DNA of 7,854 bases from positions 1 through 7,854 of the forward strand of contig CAKRPM010000056.1 in NCBI GenBank assembly GCA_934378025.1, given 5' to 3'. The translations under genes and the position numbers were made by a program. Below the pieces are notes generated by a model. The model ran no database searches, was not told where the DNA came from, and was given only the letters and a program-made list of their open reading frames with translations. This DNA is from an uncultured Eubacteriales bacterium. GTDB taxonomy: Bacteria > Bacillota > Clostridia > Oscillospirales > QAKW01. Below, piece by piece: positions 5,762 through 7,854 of this stretch; the stretch's first letter is position 1, and the number at the start of each line of letters is the position of its first letter.

Positions 5762-6706
5762 TTAGTTTGCAATCAGCGGCGGCACCGTTTGCAGCGGAAA
5801 GACAATCAGCGATCGGCTGTTTAAATCCTCACGGTGCATGTCAATGCCGATGATTTGGGCGCTTTCATAAGTTTTATAGTAGTAAATGCCGCGCGTTGCA
5901 TTGCAGCAGGCACTGTACAGCGTGTATTCCAGCCCGCCGTTTTCTAAACGGCAACAGCCGCGCGGTTGCTCCACGGCGCTCAGCAAATGAAAGAATTGCT
6001 GAACGCTTGCATTTTCGCCTTTTTCCGAGACGGCATTGGCACGCACAAAGGCGGCACGGACAAAGCGGGAGGCAGAGCTGAGATCACCGGGCAACCCCAT
6101 CGCGCCCATGCCGCGGCTGTAAACCTGCAGCGGCAGTCCAAAGGTATTGGGCGGTGTATCGGGGGAAAGCGCACGATAGTTGTTCAGCCCGAAAAGCTGC
6201 ATTTCAAAGGGGGGATTGTTGGTCAACACGCCGGCGGGATTATCGAAAATTTCAAGGCCGCTGGCAGTTGCCTCGACAGTGATACAGGCGTTTTTGTCCG
6301 CAATCATCCAGTGCAGGTCGGAGGCGGGAAAAGCAGGCGAAAAAGGCTTGTCGGTCAGACGAATGGACTTCAAAAAGCTCTTGGCCTCGGAAACATCGGC
6401 GCAACGGGCCAAAAGCGTCGGCATCAGTTCATACTGCGCAATGTCATGCGCTCCGTGTTCGGCAGGGGCGAACACGGCATTCCCCGGGAAATTCAGCCCG
6501 GCCATGCAAAGCCCTTTTTCATTGACAGCGTCATAAAACAGCGGATAGTCATCGGCAATATGCGCCATGCCCAGTACCGCAAAAGGATGCTCGGGTGACA
6601 AAAATTTTCGGGGCATAAGGGCGACTTTTTCCCCCGGCAGACGGTCATAATCAAGGTTTCTGCCAAAATAAAAATCATCTGTTTGATACGTAATTGCCGT
6701 GCACAT
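5762..6706 (-). CDS. bsh: Bile salt hydrolase (choloylglycine hydrolase, Ntn-hydrolase family)
   Basis: This cytoplasmic enzyme cleaves the amide bond of glycine- or taurine-conjugated bile acids, releasing free bile acid and amino acid. The start is the ATG at 6706-6704, giving 314 residues beginning MCTAITYQ: AAGGAGG lies 8 nt upstream, and Cys2 must become N-terminal to act as nucleophile. An upstream in-frame ATG (6736) would add ten residues and bury it. By motif alignment with the Clostridium perfringens enzyme, all catalytic positions are present: Cys2, Arg16 and Asp19 in FGRNLDY, Asn72 in GLNFPG, Asn163 in LTNNP and Arg214 in SASRF. Asn72 (rather than the Tyr usual in penicillin V acylases) favours bile salt hydrolase. 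The loop Ser197-Arg198-Gly199 falls where a selectivity loop was reported in lactobacilli, which would suggest taurine preference. There is no signal peptide. The best promoter candidate, TTGAAA-17 nt-TATCGT just upstream, is poor. Penicillin V acylase activity remains possible. Confidence 0.95.
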   Translation of the reverse strand: MCTAITYQTDDFYFGRNLDYDRLPGEKVALMPRKFLSPEHPFAVLGMAHIADDYPLFYDAVNEKGLCMAGLNFPGNAVFAPAEHGAHDIAQYELMPTLLARCADVSEAKSFLKSIRLTDKPFSPAFPASDLHWMIADKNACITVEATASGLEIFDNPAGVLTNNPPFEMQLFGLNNYRALSPDTPPNTFGLPLQVYSRGMGAMGLPGDLSSASRFVRAAFVRANAVSEKGENASVQQFFHLLSAVEQPRGCCRLENGGLEYTLYSACCNATRGIYYYKTYESAQIIGIDMHREDLNSRSLIVFPLQTVPPLIAN

Positions 6707-6714
6707 GCGGGTTT

Positions 6715-6721
6715 CCTCCTT
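6715..6721 (-). promoter_or_regulatory. Shine-Dalgarno site deciding the bsh start
   Basis: On the minus strand this is AAGGAGG, 8 nt before ATG 6706-6704. It lies downstream of the alternative ATG at 6736, which it cannot serve. It therefore supports the MCTAI start needed for an exposed catalytic cysteine. Confidence 0.92.
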
Positions 6722-6802
6722 GTAACGATATGTCATTATTTTGCCGCTTTCAAAAGAAAAAAATACGTTTTTTCGGCGCAGGGGCGGTGCCGATCGGCCG
6801 AT

Positions 6803-6838
6803 AAAAAGGCACCTCCGAGAACAAAAATGCTCGGAGGT
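6803..6838 (-). terminator. Intrinsic terminator after the glycoside-hydrolase-like gene
   Basis: Read on the minus strand, a 9-bp GC-rich stem (ACCTCCGAG/CTCGGAGGT, 6838-6830 with 6819-6811) closes a 10-nt loop. After three bases (GCC) comes a T5 tract (6807-6803). It starts about 11 nt past the TAG stop at 6850 and separates this gene from bsh, although read-through into bsh is possible because no strong bsh promoter is visible. Confidence 0.85.
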
Positions 6839-6849
6839 ACGGAAAAGCG

Positions 6850-7854
6850 CTATTTTTTGACGGTAATTCTGGGGGCGCTGAGCAGCCCGGTGGGCTTTAG
6901 ATGGTATTCGGGGCAGTAGGTCTTATCGTCGTTGTGACGGAAAGAGGTGCGCCCGAACCAATCGCGTTCGGCATCATTTAAATGAAGCTGTCCGAAGGTA
7001 TTGATCCGACTGAGGTATACTTCAATGTCCACCGCCGTTTGCCCTTGCTGCTCGGCAAGCGGATAGAAACGGTAGGGCGCCAGCGAAATGTTTTGCCGCT
7101 TTGCCCCGACGGAGGCTGTGACGCAGCCGGCGGCATAGGTGCCCAGTTCCAATGCGGTATTCTGGTCGGCGTTCAGCGACAAATGATAGGTGATTTTGCC
7201 GCCGTAAAACGGCAGACCCTGACGGGTTAAATCACAAAAATACAGCTTTTCGGGCGCCTTTGTAATCCGAACGCTGCTGCCGATGACCGAAACGCCGAAA
7301 TCGCCCAATAAAAAGACGTTTTCAATGTTGGATACCGTTCCGAAGGGCAGTTGAATTTGCAGGGTATTTTCGCCTTTTTGAACGGTGGGCAGCGACACAC
7401 GGGTAATCGCACGGTCGACATACCAGCCCTTAGGCGTCAGATCAACCGGTTGGCCGTTGAGAGTCACTGTGCTGATTGCAACGTCCTCCAGCGCCAGCTG
7501 CGCATGAGGAATTTCGATATCGGAGAAAAAGGTGTAACGAAGCGTAATTCGGTTGCGGCAAGGCGTTTGTTTTACCGCCCACGGCTGCGCGGCGTCAGCG
7601 GTGGAAAGCGGAAAATGCAGCGCCTGTTTGGCCAGAAGCGCAATTTGAATACTCTCCTCTTGCGGCTGCCATGCTCCGTCGTCCAGTTTCCAACATGCTT
7701 GATCCAAAACGCATACGTTGGGCTCGGCAAGGGTGTAGGACACCGGCTCATTTACGTATCCCGCGCTTTCAAAGCGCTGCACGGCCGTCGGGGCGCAGGC
7801 CGCCCGACCGGGATGCAGCTGAACCAACAGGGAATCGTGATCATTGTGTTGCCA
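6850..7854 (-). CDS. C-terminal part of a large glycoside-hydrolase-like protein (5' end outside window)
   Basis: The frame is open to the window edge (visible N-terminus WQHNDHDSLLVQLHPG), so the 334 residues shown are the C-terminal part of a longer protein. The TTG at 7827 is internal and has no ribosome site. No catalytic motif is visible. The segment around YTLAEPNVCVLDQACWKLDDGAWQ and the later, beta-strand-rich region IPHAQLALEDVAISTVTLNGQPVD...GWYVDRAITRVSLP...GENTLQIQLPFG look like GH2-type jelly-roll sugar-binding domains: a strand reading 'VTLNG' followed by 'KGENTLQI' is typical. The middle piece VFLLGDFGVSV and TRQGLPFYGGKITYHLSL recur, to my recollection, in large uncharacterised clostridial proteins annotated as glycosyl hydrolase or sugar-binding. 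No signal can be judged without the N-terminus. It lies upstream of bsh on the same strand but is separated by a terminator. Family level is probable; the substrate is unknown. Confidence 0.65.
   Translation of the reverse strand, partial: WQHNDHDSLLVQLHPGRAACAPTAVQRFESAGYVNEPVSYTLAEPNVCVLDQACWKLDDGAWQPQEESIQIALLAKQALHFPLSTADAAQPWAVKQTPCRNRITLRYTFFSDIEIPHAQLALEDVAISTVTLNGQPVDLTPKGWYVDRAITRVSLPTVQKGENTLQIQLPFGTVSNIENVFLLGDFGVSVIGSSVRITKAPEKLYFCDLTRQGLPFYGGKITYHLSLNADQNTALELGTYAAGCVTASVGAKRQNISLAPYRFYPLAEQQGQTAVDIEVYLSRINTFGQLHLNDAERDWFGRTSFRHNDDKTYCPEYHLKPTGLLSAPRITVKK

Noticed and set aside
5966..6598. 210-codon + frame opposite the bile salt hydrolase
   Set aside because: It is antisense to an enzyme with all catalytic residues, and no ribosome site or homology feature is visible.
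6707..6736. Ten-residue N-terminal extension of the bile salt hydrolase
   Set aside because: It would place residues before the catalytic Cys2, and the good ribosome site (6715-6721) lies downstream of that upstream ATG.
6786..6813. GGTGCC/GGCACC inverted repeat, a possible antiterminator partner to the 6803-6838 hairpin
   Set aside because: The stem is only 6 bp, and on the minus strand its second half comes after the terminator, so it could not form in time to prevent termination.

Overview
The window reads as a gene-dense stretch of a Bacillota chromosome, most likely a gut-associated clostridium of the Oscillospiraceae type. This is inferred from strong AGGAGG-type ribosome sites, a mid-range G+C with AT-rich intergenic DNA, and gene families common in gut Clostridia (DUF4838, a small stand-alone PAS protein, bile salt hydrolase). 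No rRNA or marker gene is present, so the assignment below class level is a guess. I see no tRNA, CRISPR array, insertion sequence or phage gene.

Layout. A 5'-truncated Na+-coupled NSS/SNF-family amino-acid transporter (3-1268, +) converges on a DUF4838 protein (1334-2293, -), and one perfect hairpin (1283-1317) ends both. The DUF4838 gene is separated by about 490 nt from a divergent + strand operon: a MATE efflux pump (2786-4165), an MFS permease (4184-5338) and a 113-residue PAS protein (5335-5676) that overlaps the MFS stop by 4 nt. This operon has a good promoter at 2715-2743 and ends in a perfect 18-bp hairpin (5686-5727). That hairpin is shared with the convergent bile salt hydrolase gene (5762-6706, -). 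Upstream of bsh, on the same strand, lies the C-terminal part of a large protein resembling glycoside hydrolases (6850-7854, running off the window), closed by its own terminator.

The genes suggest a host-adapted gut bacterium handling small molecules: amino-acid uptake, drug or metabolite export, deconjugation of bile salts and possibly glycan breakdown. The MATE-MFS-PAS set is one transcription unit by spacing and overlap. The other genes are neighbours without proven functional links. A link between bile deconjugation and the adjacent exporters is only a hypothesis.

The least explained stretch is the 2294-2785 intergenic region. It holds a 12-bp perfect palindrome and an 11-bp direct repeat (TATTATACCAT) flanking about 114 bp of hairpin-rich DNA. 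One repeat copy is the -10 box of a well-formed minus-strand promoter. The arrangement looks like a small insertion, with target duplication, that separated a promoter from a putative operator and gave the DUF4838 gene a leader of about 220 nt. No coding system that I can call new is visible. The intergenic element and the PAS-coupled transporter operon are the best candidates for follow-up.
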